From the NCBI GenBank assembly GCA_905478185.1, contig CAJQHO010000051.1, positions 1 through 48,472 of the forward strand: a stretch of 48,472 nucleotides of DNA, given 5' to 3'. The notes under the pieces were generated by a model. It was not told the origin of the DNA. It was given only the letters and a program-made list of their open reading frames with translations, and made no database searches. This stretch comes from an uncultured Flavobacteriales bacterium (lineage in GTDB: Bacteria; Bacteroidota; Bacteroidia; Flavobacteriales; BACL11). Both the position numbers and the translations under genes were made by a program. This document shows positions 33,428-41,774 of the stretch, piece by piece (positions within the stretch are counted from its first letter, which is position 1; each line of letters starts with the position of its first letter).

Positions 33428-33874
33428 TTATTCTTCTGCAGATTCTAAATTCTGAAACTCATAATTAAAATCAAATATTTTCCATTCTAATTGATCATTC
33501 TGTTTAAGCAGTATACTCTCAGTATGGTTTTTAGTTTTTGAATATTCTACATTATATTCAACAATTACATAAAACCCAGACCCATAGCCCTCAATTTCAC
33601 TATTAAAATAAGTGTCGGACACCGATCTTTCTTCTAGTTGACCAAACTCATCCATCAATATTGAGATTTGATTCAACCAACTCTCTTCCGAGAATCTTTT
33701 CTTTAACTCAGAAGAAAGATATTGATAAGATGTTGAATATTGTCCTGAGTTTACATCATTCCACCATTGCAAACCAACTTTATTAGCATCAGTTATATAT
33801 TTTGTAGTATATTTTTGAGCTGAAAGATTATTAAAAGAAAATAGTGCTAATAAAAGAATACTTAGATGTTTCAT
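33428..33874 (-). CDS. DUF4019-like secreted protein
   Basis: A 148-residue protein with signal peptide (1-19, ending LSAQ). The body (about 30-140) begins with GLQWWNDVNSGQYSTSYQYLSSELK, has a middle SWLNQI segment and a closing 'WKIFDF' strand, the plan of DUF4019 domains, a cystatin/NTF2-like fold in the periplasm. Function unknown. The start is followed upstream by the 448-base intergenic region; the gene's 3' end abuts the small membrane protein gene. Confidence 0.72.
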   Translation of the reverse strand: MKHLSILLLALFSFNNLSAQKYTTKYITDANKVGLQWWNDVNSGQYSTSYQYLSSELKKRFSEESWLNQISILMDEFGQLEERSVSDTYFNSEIEGYGSGFYVIVEYNVEYSKTKNHTESILLKQNDQLEWKIFDFNYEFQNLESAEE

Positions 33875-34050
33875 AGTGAATTTTTTTAAGATTGTAAAAG
33901 TAGTTGTTTTAATAAGAAATTTTAAAATTTTCCCAGATGATTTTTTCTTAATTCGCTATTTTTAAGAAGATATAATTAAAATTAACTTCCATTTTTGACC
34001 TTATTTTCTTCTTTTTTGTTGTTTTTGAAGTCAAAGTTATTAACCAATCT

Positions 34051-34249
34051 TTATCTAGTGTTTTTTTGTCCTTATCTAGTAAAGTTGCAATTGTCATAAT
34101 TTAAGCAATATCACCATAATACACTGAAAATAAGGCAGTTGAAAAAACATTATATTTGATGTAAGTATTACAGTTTTTAGATTGAAAAAACTTATTTTCT
34201 TTAAGTTAATTTTTGACTTATGAACAATAAAACAAAATTCTTATCTAGT
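34051..34249 (+). repeat. Three direct copies of TTATCTAGT
   Basis: Copies at 34051-34059, 34072-34080 and 34241-34249; the last two share the longer CTTATCTAGTAAA. The first two are 21 bases apart, about two helical turns. A degenerate copy, TTATCTAT, is at 34273-34280. They could be binding sites for a regulator or RNA-level signals. Confidence 0.6.
34151..34158 (+). promoter_or_regulatory. TAnnTTTG -7 box upstream of the 66-aa gene
   Basis: TATATTTG, an exact match. If used, the 66-aa gene would have a leader of about 160 bases carrying the third TTATCTAGT copy; otherwise it may drive a separate small RNA. Confidence 0.45.
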
Positions 34250-34322
34250 AAAATTTAGTTTGTAAGGATTTTTTATCTATATTAGTCCCTGTAAAAATAA
34301 TATTAACCAAAAAAAATAAATC

Positions 34323-34523
34323 ATGGCTTTTACGCACACAAACGAAAGAGGTACTTTATACCACTTAAACAAAAAAGATGTAACATTAAAATCAACTGGT
34401 AGAGTTCAGACTATCTATTATTTCTCAAAAGATTCAAGAGATACTGCTTCTGACAAACCAGATGGTTACTTTGTTAAGGAAAATTCAAGAACTGGATTAC
34501 CATTCTTAACTAAGAAGAAATAA
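34323..34523 (+). CDS. Conserved 66-aa protein of unknown function
   Basis: A 66-residue soluble basic protein starting MAFTHTNERGTLYHL, with TIYYFSKDSRDTASDKP and ending NSRTGLPFLTKKK. This pattern is familiar from small conserved bacterial proteins annotated as hypothetical; a distant similarity to YegP/DUF1508-type beta folds (KTIYFF-like strand) is possible but not certain. It is well insulated: long leader region upstream and a very strong terminator 20 bases downstream, suggesting a monocistronic, possibly highly expressed gene. Confidence 0.8.
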   Translation: MAFTHTNERGTLYHLNKKDVTLKSTGRVQTIYYFSKDSRDTASDKPDGYFVKENSRTGLPFLTKKK

Positions 34524-34542
34524 TTTTAAGTTTTCTTAAAAG

Positions 34543-34574
34543 AAAAGCCCTAACATTTGTTAGGGCTTTTTTTT
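34543..34574 (+). terminator. Strong intrinsic terminator
   Basis: A perfect 12-bp stem (34543-34554 with 34559-34570), ATTT loop and a T-run to 34574. It ends the 66-aa gene and, by its flanking A-run, may also end the convergent zinc peptidase gene. Confidence 0.93.
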
Positions 34575-34594
34575 GTGCTTTGTTTTTTGTCTGA

Positions 34595-35272
34595 TTAATC
34601 TCTTAACATTGACACATAATAGAGTAAGTAGGTTACGGCAGCTAAAGCAGCAACTACATAAGTGCTAGCAGCCCATCTAAGTGCATCATCAGCATATCCT
34701 AATTCTTTATCACTTGTAATTCCTGATGATCGTAACCAAACTAAAGCTCTTCTGCTGGCATCAAATTCAACTGGAAGTGTAATTAGTGTAAATGCAGTAA
34801 CAATTGCTTGCAGTATGATAAATAGCATTATTAGCTGATTAAATCCAAGCCCAATATAGCTACCACCTATTAGTCCTATAATGAAAACGGTACTCATCAT
34901 TTTATTGCTATAATTTACCACAGGAACCATTTGTGATCTCATTTGTAACCATTGATAAGCAGTAGCGTGTTGTACTGCATGTCCGCACTCATGAGCTGCA
35001 ATTGCAGCAGCTGTTACGTGCCTTCCTTGATAAACTTCAGGACTTAGATTTACAGTCCTATCCATAGGATTGTAATGATCAGTAAGTTTTCCTGGAACTG
35101 AAATTACTTTTACATCATTTATTCCATTATCACTTAACATTCTTTCAGCAATTTCTTTTCCACTCATGCCTGATACGGTTGGTACTTGGCTGTATTTTTT
35201 AACTTTACTTTTTAATCTTGAACTTACAATCCCTCCTACAATCATAAACCCTATCATTATTACCCAAATCAT
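34595..35272 (-). CDS. Membrane zinc metallopeptidase (YugP/Zn_peptidase_2 family)
   Basis: A 225-residue integral membrane protein. An N-terminal helix (about 1-17) is followed by a cytoplasmic part with SGKEIAERMLSDNG, the zinc-binding HECGHAVQH (HExxH-type in the form HECGH, residues 94-98) and at least three hydrophobic helices in the C-terminal half (about 115-165 and 200-220). This is the plan of YugP-like predicted Zn proteases. Substrates are unknown. It has an exact -7 box 22 bases upstream and diverges from surE. Confidence 0.9.
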   Translation of the reverse strand: MIWVIMIGFMIVGGIVSSRLKSKVKKYSQVPTVSGMSGKEIAERMLSDNGINDVKVISVPGKLTDHYNPMDRTVNLSPEVYQGRHVTAAAIAAHECGHAVQHATAYQWLQMRSQMVPVVNYSNKMMSTVFIIGLIGGSYIGLGFNQLIMLFIILQAIVTAFTLITLPVEFDASRRALVWLRSSGITSDKELGYADDALRWAASTYVVAALAAVTYLLYYVSMLRD

Positions 35273-35294
35273 ATTTTATTGTTTTTAGTTTTTG

Positions 35295-35302
35295 CAAAAT
35301 TA
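35295..35302 (-). promoter_or_regulatory. TAnnTTTG -7 box of the zinc peptidase gene
   Basis: The reverse strand reads TAATTTTG, an exact match, 22 bases before the ATG at 35272. Confidence 0.6.
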
Positions 35303-35336
35303 GGAAATTCCTCATCAGTATACAACAATATTATAG

Positions 35337-35344
35337 TAGTTTTG
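35337..35344 (+). promoter_or_regulatory. TAnnTTTG -7 box of surE
   Basis: TAGTTTTG, an exact match, 20 bases before the surE ATG; divergent from the box at 35295. Confidence 0.55.
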
Positions 35345-35364
35345 TAGTATTAAAAATTTATTGA

Positions 35365-36141
35365 ATGAAACGACCACTTATATTAGTAGTTAATGATGAT
35401 GGAATTTCTGCTCCTGGAATCAGAAATCTTATTAGAATTATGAATGATTTTGGAGATGTATTTGTTGTGGCTCCTGATAGTCCACAATCAGGAAAAGGAC
35501 ATGCAATTACGATTGAAGCAACTATTAGATGTGATAAAGTTATTATAGATGATGGCCCTCAAATTGAATATTCTTGTAGTGGCACTCCTGTTGATTGTGT
35601 TAAATTAGCTGTTAATCAGCTTTTAGATAGAAAACCAGATTTATGTGTTTCAGGAATAAATCATGGTTCAAATTCATCAATAAATGTCATTTATTCTGGC
35701 ACTATGTCTGCTGCTGTTGAGGGTGCTTTAGAGGGAATACCATCAATTGGTTTTTCTCTTTTAGATTATGCACATAATGCTGATTTTTCTGAAGCAGAAC
35801 AATACATCAGAAAAGTTACAAAAGAAGTTTTAGAAAATGGCTTAGATGATGGTGTTTGCTTGAATGTGAATATTCCAAAAAGAATAGAGGGGGAAGAAAT
35901 TAAAGGATTAAAAGTATGTAGGCAAGCTGATGCAAATTGGGAGGAGGAATTTGAAGAAAGAACTGACCCAAAAGGAAGAACATATTATTGGCTTACTGGT
36001 AAATTTATGAATTATGACAAAGGTACAGATACAGACGAGTGGGCTTTGGCAAATCATTATGTTTCAGTTGTACCTGTTCAGTTTGATGTTACTGCACATT
36101 CTTCATTAGTTTCTGTAAATAAACTTTTATTGAATGAATAA
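35365..36141 (+). CDS. surE: 5'/3'-nucleotidase SurE
   Basis: A 258-residue metal-dependent phosphatase that removes phosphate from nucleoside 5'- and 3'-monophosphates and is linked to stationary-phase survival. The metal ligands Asp11 and Asp12 lie in VVNDDGISAPG, the loop SPQSGKGHAIT carries the conserved Ser, GINHGSN supplies the Asn ligand, and YSGTMSAAVEGALEGIPSIGFS is typical. Full length. It is the first gene of a surE - small membrane gene - lpxB unit, with overlapping ends. Confidence 0.96.
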   Translation: MKRPLILVVNDDGISAPGIRNLIRIMNDFGDVFVVAPDSPQSGKGHAITIEATIRCDKVIIDDGPQIEYSCSGTPVDCVKLAVNQLLDRKPDLCVSGINHGSNSSINVIYSGTMSAAVEGALEGIPSIGFSLLDYAHNADFSEAEQYIRKVTKEVLENGLDDGVCLNVNIPKRIEGEEIKGLKVCRQADANWEEEFEERTDPKGRTYYWLTGKFMNYDKGTDTDEWALANHYVSVVPVQFDVTAHSSLVSVNKLLLNE

Positions 36142-36415
36142 AGCTGTAGCTAAAGGTTTTTCTGTTGGAGTAATTGCTCCAATTATTACATTAGTAGTTT
36201 ATATTGCTTTTGTTTTGGAGGTGGAACTAGAAATTGCATTTGCTGAATTTGAAAGGTTAAATACATTAACGCATCATATTAGTTTAAGTGTATTTCTTAC
36301 TAATATAATATTATTTTTTATGAATATAAAAACTCATAAAGAGGAAGTTGCAAAAGGAATTCTTGGAGCGACTCTTGTTTATGCATTTGTAATTGTTATA
36401 ATCAAGTTCTTATAA
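36134..36415 (+). CDS. Small integral membrane protein between surE and lpxB
   Basis: A 93-residue protein with three hydrophobic stretches (about 7-27, 48-62 and 75-92). It overlaps the surE stop by 8 bases and shares one base with the lpxB start, so translation of all three is likely coupled. No family recognised; its fixed place before lpxB could point to a membrane role, but nothing in the sequence shows one. Confidence 0.7.
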   Translation: MNKAVAKGFSVGVIAPIITLVVYIAFVLEVELEIAFAEFERLNTLTHHISLSVFLTNIILFFMNIKTHKEEVAKGILGATLVYAFVIVIIKFL

Positions 36416-37494
36416 TGAAGTATTATATTATTACAGGAGAACCTTCTGGAGATTTACATGCAGCTAATTTAGTTTTCGAGTTAAAAAAATGCGATAAAAA
36501 TGCGGAGATAAGAGCTTGGGGAGGAGACCGATTAATTGCTGAGGGTGTTCAGATTGCTAAACACATTAAGGATACAGCTTTTATGGGACTTTGGAGTGTA
36601 CTAAAAAATCTAAGGGCCATAAAATCTAATTTGGATTATTGTAAAAAGGATATTATTAATTTTAAACCGGATGCACTGGTTTTAGTAGATTACCCAGGAT
36701 TTAATCTAAAAATTGCACAATTTGCTAAGAAGCAAGGAATAAAAGTTTTCTATTATATTTCTCCTAAAGTTTGGGCTTGGAATAAAAGTAGAGTTTCTAA
36801 AATTAAAAAATTTGTTGATCATTTAATCGTAATCTTTCCTTTTGAAGTTGATTTCTATAAAAAGTATGGCATGGAAGTTGCTTATGTAGGAAATCCTTTG
36901 TTAGATGAGATAGGTAAAGATAATTTTAAGTTTTCTTACAAGTCTGATAAAAATATAATTGCGTTACTCCCTGGTAGTAGAAAACAAGAAATAGAAAAAA
37001 TTCTCCCAAGAATGCTAGAAGTAGTTGAAAGTTATCCGAATTATCAATTTGTAATTGCGGCTACTAATACATTTTCAAAAGAATATTACCATCAAATTAT
37101 TAAAAATTCGAAAGTAGATTTGGTTTTTGACGAAACTTATGGTTTGCTTTCCAATGCTGATTATGCTTTAGTAACTTCTGGTACAGCTACTTTAGAAACA
37201 GCTCTCTTTAAAGTGCCTCAGCTTGTTTGCTATAAAACAAACTGGCTTACTTATTCTATTGCTAAATCTCTTATTAAAATTGACTATTTATCCCTTGTAA
37301 ATATCTTAATGGATAAATTAGTAGTAAAGGAATTGATACAATCAGAGTTAAATAAGGAGAATCTTATCTTTGAATTAAATAATATCATAAAAGAAAAAGA
37401 GTCTATCGCAAAGGATTACGATAAACTCATTAATTTATTAGATAAAAAAGGAGCTTCAAAAAATACGGCTCAGTTTATAGCAAAAACTATTTAG
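36415..37494 (+). CDS. lpxB: Lipid-A-disaccharide synthase LpxB
   Basis: A 359-residue GT19 glycosyltransferase that joins UDP-2,3-diacylglucosamine and lipid X to make the lipid A disaccharide, at the inner face of the inner membrane. Typical segments are YYIITGEPSGDLHAA at the N-terminus, VLVDYPGFNLKIA, YYISPKVWAWNKSRV, AYVGNPLLDEI, IALLPGSRKQEI and the nucleotide-sugar loop VTSGTATLETALF. Full length. It shows the organism makes lipopolysaccharide or lipooligosaccharide. The last 8 bases overlap the convergent lipoprotein gene. Confidence 0.95.
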   Translation: MKYYIITGEPSGDLHAANLVFELKKCDKNAEIRAWGGDRLIAEGVQIAKHIKDTAFMGLWSVLKNLRAIKSNLDYCKKDIINFKPDALVLVDYPGFNLKIAQFAKKQGIKVFYYISPKVWAWNKSRVSKIKKFVDHLIVIFPFEVDFYKKYGMEVAYVGNPLLDEIGKDNFKFSYKSDKNIIALLPGSRKQEIEKILPRMLEVVESYPNYQFVIAATNTFSKEYYHQIIKNSKVDLVFDETYGLLSNADYALVTSGTATLETALFKVPQLVCYKTNWLTYSIAKSLIKIDYLSLVNILMDKLVVKELIQSELNKENLIFELNNIIKEKESIAKDYDKLINLLDKKGASKNTAQFIAKTI

Positions 37495-38062
37495 TAGCTT
37501 CTTTGTATTCTTGTATTTTTTTCTTGCTTAGCTCTACTCTTGCACATTCGTTTGGATACACTACAAAAGTACCGTCATAATCTTCAATGGAACCATCATC
37601 TCCATAAGCTGACCATGAAAATATAGCTGTATTATTCCCATAATTTCCTGACCAATATAATGATGCTGTAAGTGTTGATCCGTCAAATTGCGGAGTACAA
37701 TCAGGAGGAGAGTTCCAGTAATAATCATTGGTTATATATCCAAGATTACTACCATTATAATCATAAAACGAATAAAAAGATATTCCAAAATTTAGCATGT
37801 ATTGTACTGCACTATAATCAAGGTAATAGACAACATCACAAGTATAGTCACAAGCATTCGCAGGCTCGTAAAAAGCACATGGGTCATAATTTAAAGCAGA
37901 AGGATCAGTACATCCGTCATAATATAGGCAGCTTCCATCATTATCATCTGCAAGGGGGTCAAAATTAGCTGCACATGGGTCAGTACAGCCGTCTTTCCTT
38001 ACTTCTACTGTACACGAATTTAAAAATATAGTTAGAGCTGAGAATAAGAGTATTTTTTTCAT
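37487..38062 (-). CDS. Lipoprotein with CTDP-type cysteine repeats
   Basis: A 191-residue predicted lipoprotein (lipobox LNSC, Cys17). The N-terminal mature part holds two copies of the GCTDPxAxNxDPxA repeat (about 25-70), the second with extra cysteines, a pattern frequent in secreted Bacteroidota proteins, often next to T9SS domains. The rest is rich in Tyr, Asp and Ser with strands such as TLTASLYWSGNYG, possibly a lipocalin- or jelly-roll-like fold. Function unknown. It converges on lpxB (8-base overlap). Confidence 0.75.
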   Translation of the reverse strand: MKKILLFSALTIFLNSCTVEVRKDGCTDPCAANFDPLADDNDGSCLYYDGCTDPSALNYDPCAFYEPANACDYTCDVVYYLDYSAVQYMLNFGISFYSFYDYNGSNLGYITNDYYWNSPPDCTPQFDGSTLTASLYWSGNYGNNTAIFSWSAYGDDGSIEDYDGTFVVYPNECARVELSKKKIQEYKEATK

Positions 38063-38074
38063 GGTTTATTTATA

Positions 38075-38872
38075 TTAATGAGACCAGAAATGTCTACCTA
38101 AGTAAAATGCTAATTTAAGTTTAGCATAAGCTCCCATAGAACTGAATTTATCTGTTCTATCTTCAATATTTTTAATGTCTTCATCTTTGTTATAAGAAGT
38201 AAATGTGCTGTTTGTTGTTCCAGATCCAATGTTAAAGCCAATAATTGGCTCAACTGAGAATATCTCTCTACTATTAAAGTTAAATAGTGACCAACCTACA
38301 GCTATTCCAATGTTAGAACCAAAAGTACTGCTCTTATCTTCTGACCAATCACCATTTGCTTGATCGATTTTGTTTTTGTTATTAGTTAACCCAATTCCAA
38401 ATGAAGTCTCAAAAAACATTGCATTACCTCTTCCTGTTTCTATATAGTATCTTAATTTAGGTGTTGCTCCTAATGTAAGATTGTTTAGTTTATTAATCAT
38501 AGTAGTATCATCATCATTTGTATTGAAACCACCTAAATCTAAACCCAATCCAATTAAAAAGCCATCAGCAACAAAATAACCAAGGCTTACATTTTTTAAA
38601 AATCTATCTTCCCAATTATCAAAATTTGTAGCATCCAAATCATACTGAAAATTTGTTTGCGAATTATAAAAATCACTCCAATCTCCATCTGCTTCAGATA
38701 TTATAGTTCCGTTAGATGTTATTTTTTCATCAAATTCACCTCCAGTTACCCAATTAAATCCTAAATCTAATCCTGTCCCAATTTCAATTTGCCAAATTCC
38801 TTTTTCAATTTTTTGTGCGCTTAAGTTTAATGCCAATAGAGCTGCAATTGCTAGTGTAAATATATTTTTCAT
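38075..38872 (-). CDS. Outer-membrane beta-barrel protein
   Basis: A 265-residue protein with a signal peptide (1-19, ending LSAQ) and a series of alternating amphipathic strands, many aromatic at their ends (for example FLIGLGLDLGGF, AMFFETSFGIGL, AKLKLAFYLGRHF). This fits a small outer-membrane barrel of the OmpW/OMP_b-brl kind. The C-terminus ends with an aromatic-His segment. No substrate can be inferred. It is followed upstream, 26 bases away, by a second barrel gene, so the two are probably co-transcribed. Confidence 0.78.
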   Translation of the reverse strand: MKNIFTLAIAALLALNLSAQKIEKGIWQIEIGTGLDLGFNWVTGGEFDEKITSNGTIISEADGDWSDFYNSQTNFQYDLDATNFDNWEDRFLKNVSLGYFVADGFLIGLGLDLGGFNTNDDDTTMINKLNNLTLGATPKLRYYIETGRGNAMFFETSFGIGLTNNKNKIDQANGDWSEDKSSTFGSNIGIAVGWSLFNFNSREIFSVEPIIGFNIGSGTTNSTFTSYNKDEDIKNIEDRTDKFSSMGAYAKLKLAFYLGRHFWSH

Positions 38873-38898
38873 ATTATTTATGTAATTAGTTTGTAAAA

Positions 38899-39627
38899 TT
38901 AGAATAAATATGCAAATGATAATACAATTGCTCTATTATTTAGTTCAAAGTTGTATTCTTTCTTTTCGTTTCCATGCTCTTCAATTGATGTAATTCTATT
39001 TACTGTACCAACCTTCAAAAATCCTGTATTTACTTTAGCATCTACTAAAAAACTCTCAGTTATATAATAAGACAACCCTAGGTTTAGGCCTACATCTAAA
39101 TCTTCTGCTTCATATGTTCCAGGTGTTGGTTCAACTGAATTTAAAGGTGGAACGTCACCAATAATTTTCTCAGTAAAAGTATAATCCTCACTAATTAGAA
39201 AAGAAACAGAAGGACCAAAGTTTAAAGCTAATTTATCAGAAGCTTTATAGCTAATTGTTGGGTTTAATTCTACATAAGCTAATTTTAATGAGTTAGTTGT
39301 AGCATATTCATCTAAATTATTTACATTATTTAAAGAAATACTATCCCATTTATGCTTGTAATCATAATTAAAAGAAGCGCCTTTTTGAACATAAAGAAGT
39401 TCAGGATTAATATACCATTTATCATTCAAAGCAATTTCCATATAAAACCCTCCTGCAACACCTAGTAGAGGAGTAGTTTCAATGTTTTTTACCCCTTCAT
39501 TCGGAGTTGAAGTTACATTTGCAATATTAAGTCCTACTTTAATTCCGTATTTAGTAGGCAGTAAACTTTGAGCATTAGCTCCAAAGCTTAATAAAGCTAC
39601 AATTGTTAATAGTGTTATTTTTTTCAT
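38899..39627 (-). CDS. PorT-like outer-membrane beta-barrel protein
   Basis: A 242-residue protein with signal peptide (1-19, ending ANAQ), then TKYGIKVGLNIANVTST and GVAGGFYMEIALNDKWYINPELLYVQKGA, which is the usual opening of the OMP_b-brl_2/PorT-like family in Bacteroidota. About eight strands follow and the last residues (VLSFAYLF) end in Phe as in many outer-membrane barrels. Whether it is the T9SS protein PorT itself cannot be shown; the family is large. It starts 6 bases after the dnaN stop. Confidence 0.82.
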   Translation of the reverse strand: MKKITLLTIVALLSFGANAQSLLPTKYGIKVGLNIANVTSTPNEGVKNIETTPLLGVAGGFYMEIALNDKWYINPELLYVQKGASFNYDYKHKWDSISLNNVNNLDEYATTNSLKLAYVELNPTISYKASDKLALNFGPSVSFLISEDYTFTEKIIGDVPPLNSVEPTPGTYEAEDLDVGLNLGLSYYITESFLVDAKVNTGFLKVGTVNRITSIEEHGNEKKEYNFELNNRAIVLSFAYLF

Positions 39628-39633
39628 AATTTT

Positions 39634-40752
39634 TTAGTTATTTAACATTACTGGCATTACCAGCATTAAAGTGTTTTCTCCTTCTTCTAGTCCATCTAAA
39701 GGCAGTATAATTCCAGCTCTATTTGGCGCACTCATTTCTAATGAAATTTGTTCAGCACCAATATTATTAAGCATATCAATTACAAATTTAGAGTTGAATC
39801 CTATTTCCATATCAGTTCCTTTATATTGACAAGATAATCTCTCTTCTGCTTTATTTGCAAAATCTAAATCTTCTGATGTAATTTGAAGTTCACTTCCTGC
39901 TATTTTCAGTCTTATTTGATGTGTCGTTTTATTTGCATAAATTGAGACTCTTTTAATTGAACTTAGAAGTGAAGCCGTTTCAATTGTTAGTTTATTAGGG
40001 TTCTCCTTAGGTATTACAGCTTCATAATTAGGATATTTCCCGTCAATTAATCTGCAGATTATTGTAATATTATTAAAAGTAAAGAGTGCATTAGTGTCAT
40101 TGAATTCTAATTTAATATCCGCATCATCACTAATGTTATTTTTAAGAATAGTTAATGGTTTCTTTGGTAAAATAAAAGAAGCGGTTTTATCAGAAGAAAT
40201 ATCTGTACGAGTATGTTTTACTAGTTTATGAGCATCAGTAGCAACAAAAGTAATTTGCTCACTAGAAAGTTCACAAAACATACCTGACATCACGGGTCTT
40301 AATTCATCATTTCCACTAGCAAATAAAGTTTTATTAATGGCATTAGCTAAAATATCACCTTTAATAGTTGTTGATGAAGAACCATTTAATTTTGGAGTTT
40401 TAGGAAATTCATTAGCATTTTGTCCTGCTAATTTATAATTCCCCATTTCTGAACTCATTTCAATTCCAAAAGTTTCAGTGTTTACAATAAATGTAAGTGG
40501 CTGATTAGAAAATGTTTTTAAAGTATCAATTAAAATACGAGCTGGAATTGTGATTTTACCATCAACATCAGCCTCAACTGAGATAGTTGACATCATTGTA
40601 GTTTCTAAATCAGAAGCAATAATCGTCATGTTATTACTGTTAATATCAAACAAAAAGTTATCTAATATTGGTAAAGTATTGTTTGAACTAATTACTCCAT
40701 TTAACTTTTGTAACTCTCTTAAAAGGGCAGTACTATTAACTATAAATTTCAT
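39634..40752 (-). CDS. dnaN: DNA polymerase III beta subunit (sliding clamp)
   Basis: A 372-residue ring-forming clamp that tethers the replicative polymerase. It starts MKFIVNSTALLRELQKLNGVI and shows three consecutive clamp domains (about 1-120, 128-245, 246-372), with SGMFCEL, FVATDAHKLV and the C-terminal LVMPVMLN, which helps form the hydrophobic partner-binding pocket. A longer in-frame start at 40791 is rejected because it would cover the exact -7 promoter box. It lies downstream of the gldF-gldG-DUF4340 unit on the same strand, a neighbourhood known from flavobacteria. Confidence 0.97.
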   Translation of the reverse strand: MKFIVNSTALLRELQKLNGVISSNNTLPILDNFLFDINSNNMTIIASDLETTMMSTISVEADVDGKITIPARILIDTLKTFSNQPLTFIVNTETFGIEMSSEMGNYKLAGQNANEFPKTPKLNGSSSTTIKGDILANAINKTLFASGNDELRPVMSGMFCELSSEQITFVATDAHKLVKHTRTDISSDKTASFILPKKPLTILKNNISDDADIKLEFNDTNALFTFNNITIICRLIDGKYPNYEAVIPKENPNKLTIETASLLSSIKRVSIYANKTTHQIRLKIAGSELQITSEDLDFANKAEERLSCQYKGTDMEIGFNSKFVIDMLNNIGAEQISLEMSAPNRAGIILPLDGLEEGENTLMLVMPVMLNN

Positions 40753-40788
40753 TAAATCTTCTTTTTTATTTTGTGTTAAAATGAGTGT

Positions 40789-40796
40789 CAAATATA
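40789..40796 (-). promoter_or_regulatory. TAnnTTTG -7 box of dnaN
   Basis: The reverse strand reads TATATTTG, an exact match, 36 bases before the dnaN ATG. It gives dnaN its own promoter apart from the gld unit. Confidence 0.6.
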
Positions 40797-40823
40797 AATT
40801 ATCTACTCATATTATATGTGTAT

Positions 40824-41774
40824 TTACTTTTTTAATTCATTGAGAGTAATTAACACTTTGTTAAAAACATAATCTTGTATCAGCATTAAATCTCCATGAT
40901 TTACAGTAGCATACATTCTGTCAACTGTAAAATTCTCTTCTTTTGACTTCTCTTTTCCTTCACTTAATTTATAGGTTCTTAGTGTGTCAGAATTTACAAT
41001 TAATTCATGTAATTGAGTGGAAAAATCAATTTTCCATTTTACTTTATATGTTTCGCAATTAAGTTTTTCAAAACTATTAAGTAGTTTGAAAATAGCCTCT
41101 TTGTTAACAGTTACTTTATTAGATGTATAATCACTTAAAATTATCGGATTAGTTGAAAGTTGATAAGAGTTTTTGATATTTGATAAGTCAGTAAATTTGA
41201 TGTTTTCAATTTCCTCTGATTTTAGAGAAAATATTTTATTTGACCTCCAATTAACAACATCTAGTTTTTGTCCTTGAATTCCATATCTTGGGGATAAAAA
41301 ACCATTAAAAGATGGGATATGAATTACAAACGGCTTTGTAGCATTTTTCATCAGCATATAAGTCCCTAGATGATCAGAAGTGTTTGAGCCAATTGTATAG
41401 GATTTAACTAAATTATATTTATCATAAATCTCTACTTTTATTCCAGATGTAGCCATAAATTTGATCACATTATCAAATGATGATTTTGACACTGGTTTCT
41501 TTATTTTCAATTTCGAAATAGTAGATAGCAAAGTATTTATTGCATCTTTTCTAACTTCATACTTGTTGTTTACAACCCAACTTCCATCATTTTTTTTAAC
41601 TGTAATTGTATTTCCACTTCTATCAGCAATAAATACCTTTTCAATAATTGAAGTATCTTCAATTGCAAAGTTGTTATCCTCAATAATTGTTGATTTTTTA
41701 TCAGAATTTAAGAGCCAAATAGAAATGCCAATAAAGAAAATAAGTAAAGCAAAAAGTATATTTTTTTTAGGCAT
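40824..41774 (-). CDS. DUF4340 domain protein
   Basis: A 316-residue protein with an N-terminal membrane anchor (about 5-23) and a periplasmic DUF4340 region built of repeated short strands (ITVKKNDGSWVVNNKYEV, VKSYTIGSNTSDHLGTYML). DUF4340 proteins are regularly encoded next to GldG-like proteins and ABC-2 permeases, which is the case here: the start overlaps the gldG stop by 8 bases. It is probably an accessory subunit of the GldFG transporter complex; this is inferred from context. Confidence 0.82.
   Translation of the reverse strand: MPKKNILFALLIFFIGISIWLLNSDKKSTIIEDNNFAIEDTSIIEKVFIADRSGNTITVKKNDGSWVVNNKYEVRKDAINTLLSTISKLKIKKPVSKSSFDNVIKFMATSGIKVEIYDKYNLVKSYTIGSNTSDHLGTYMLMKNATKPFVIHIPSFNGFLSPRYGIQGQKLDVVNWRSNKIFSLKSEEIENIKFTDLSNIKNSYQLSTNPIILSDYTSNKVTVNKEAIFKLLNSFEKLNCETYKVKWKIDFSTQLHELIVNSDTLRTYKLSEGKEKSKEENFTVDRMYATVNHGDLMLIQDYVFNKVLITLNELKK

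Larger units (their letters stand above)
33875..34322. other. 448-base gene-poor region with repeated 9-mer
   Basis: The longest non-coding stretch of the window. It is AT-rich, with no convincing reading frame on either strand. It holds three exact copies of TTATCTAGT (34051, 34072, 34241), one near copy (34273), and an exact -7 box TATATTTG at 34151-34158 pointing toward the 66-aa gene. It should contain the promoters of the DUF4019 gene (minus) and the 66-aa gene (plus), and possibly a small RNA. Confidence 0.6.

Noticed and set aside
34051-34280. Repeats at 34 kb as a possible CRISPR array
   Set aside because: The units are only 9 bases, spacing is irregular (21 and 169 bases) and no cas gene is present.
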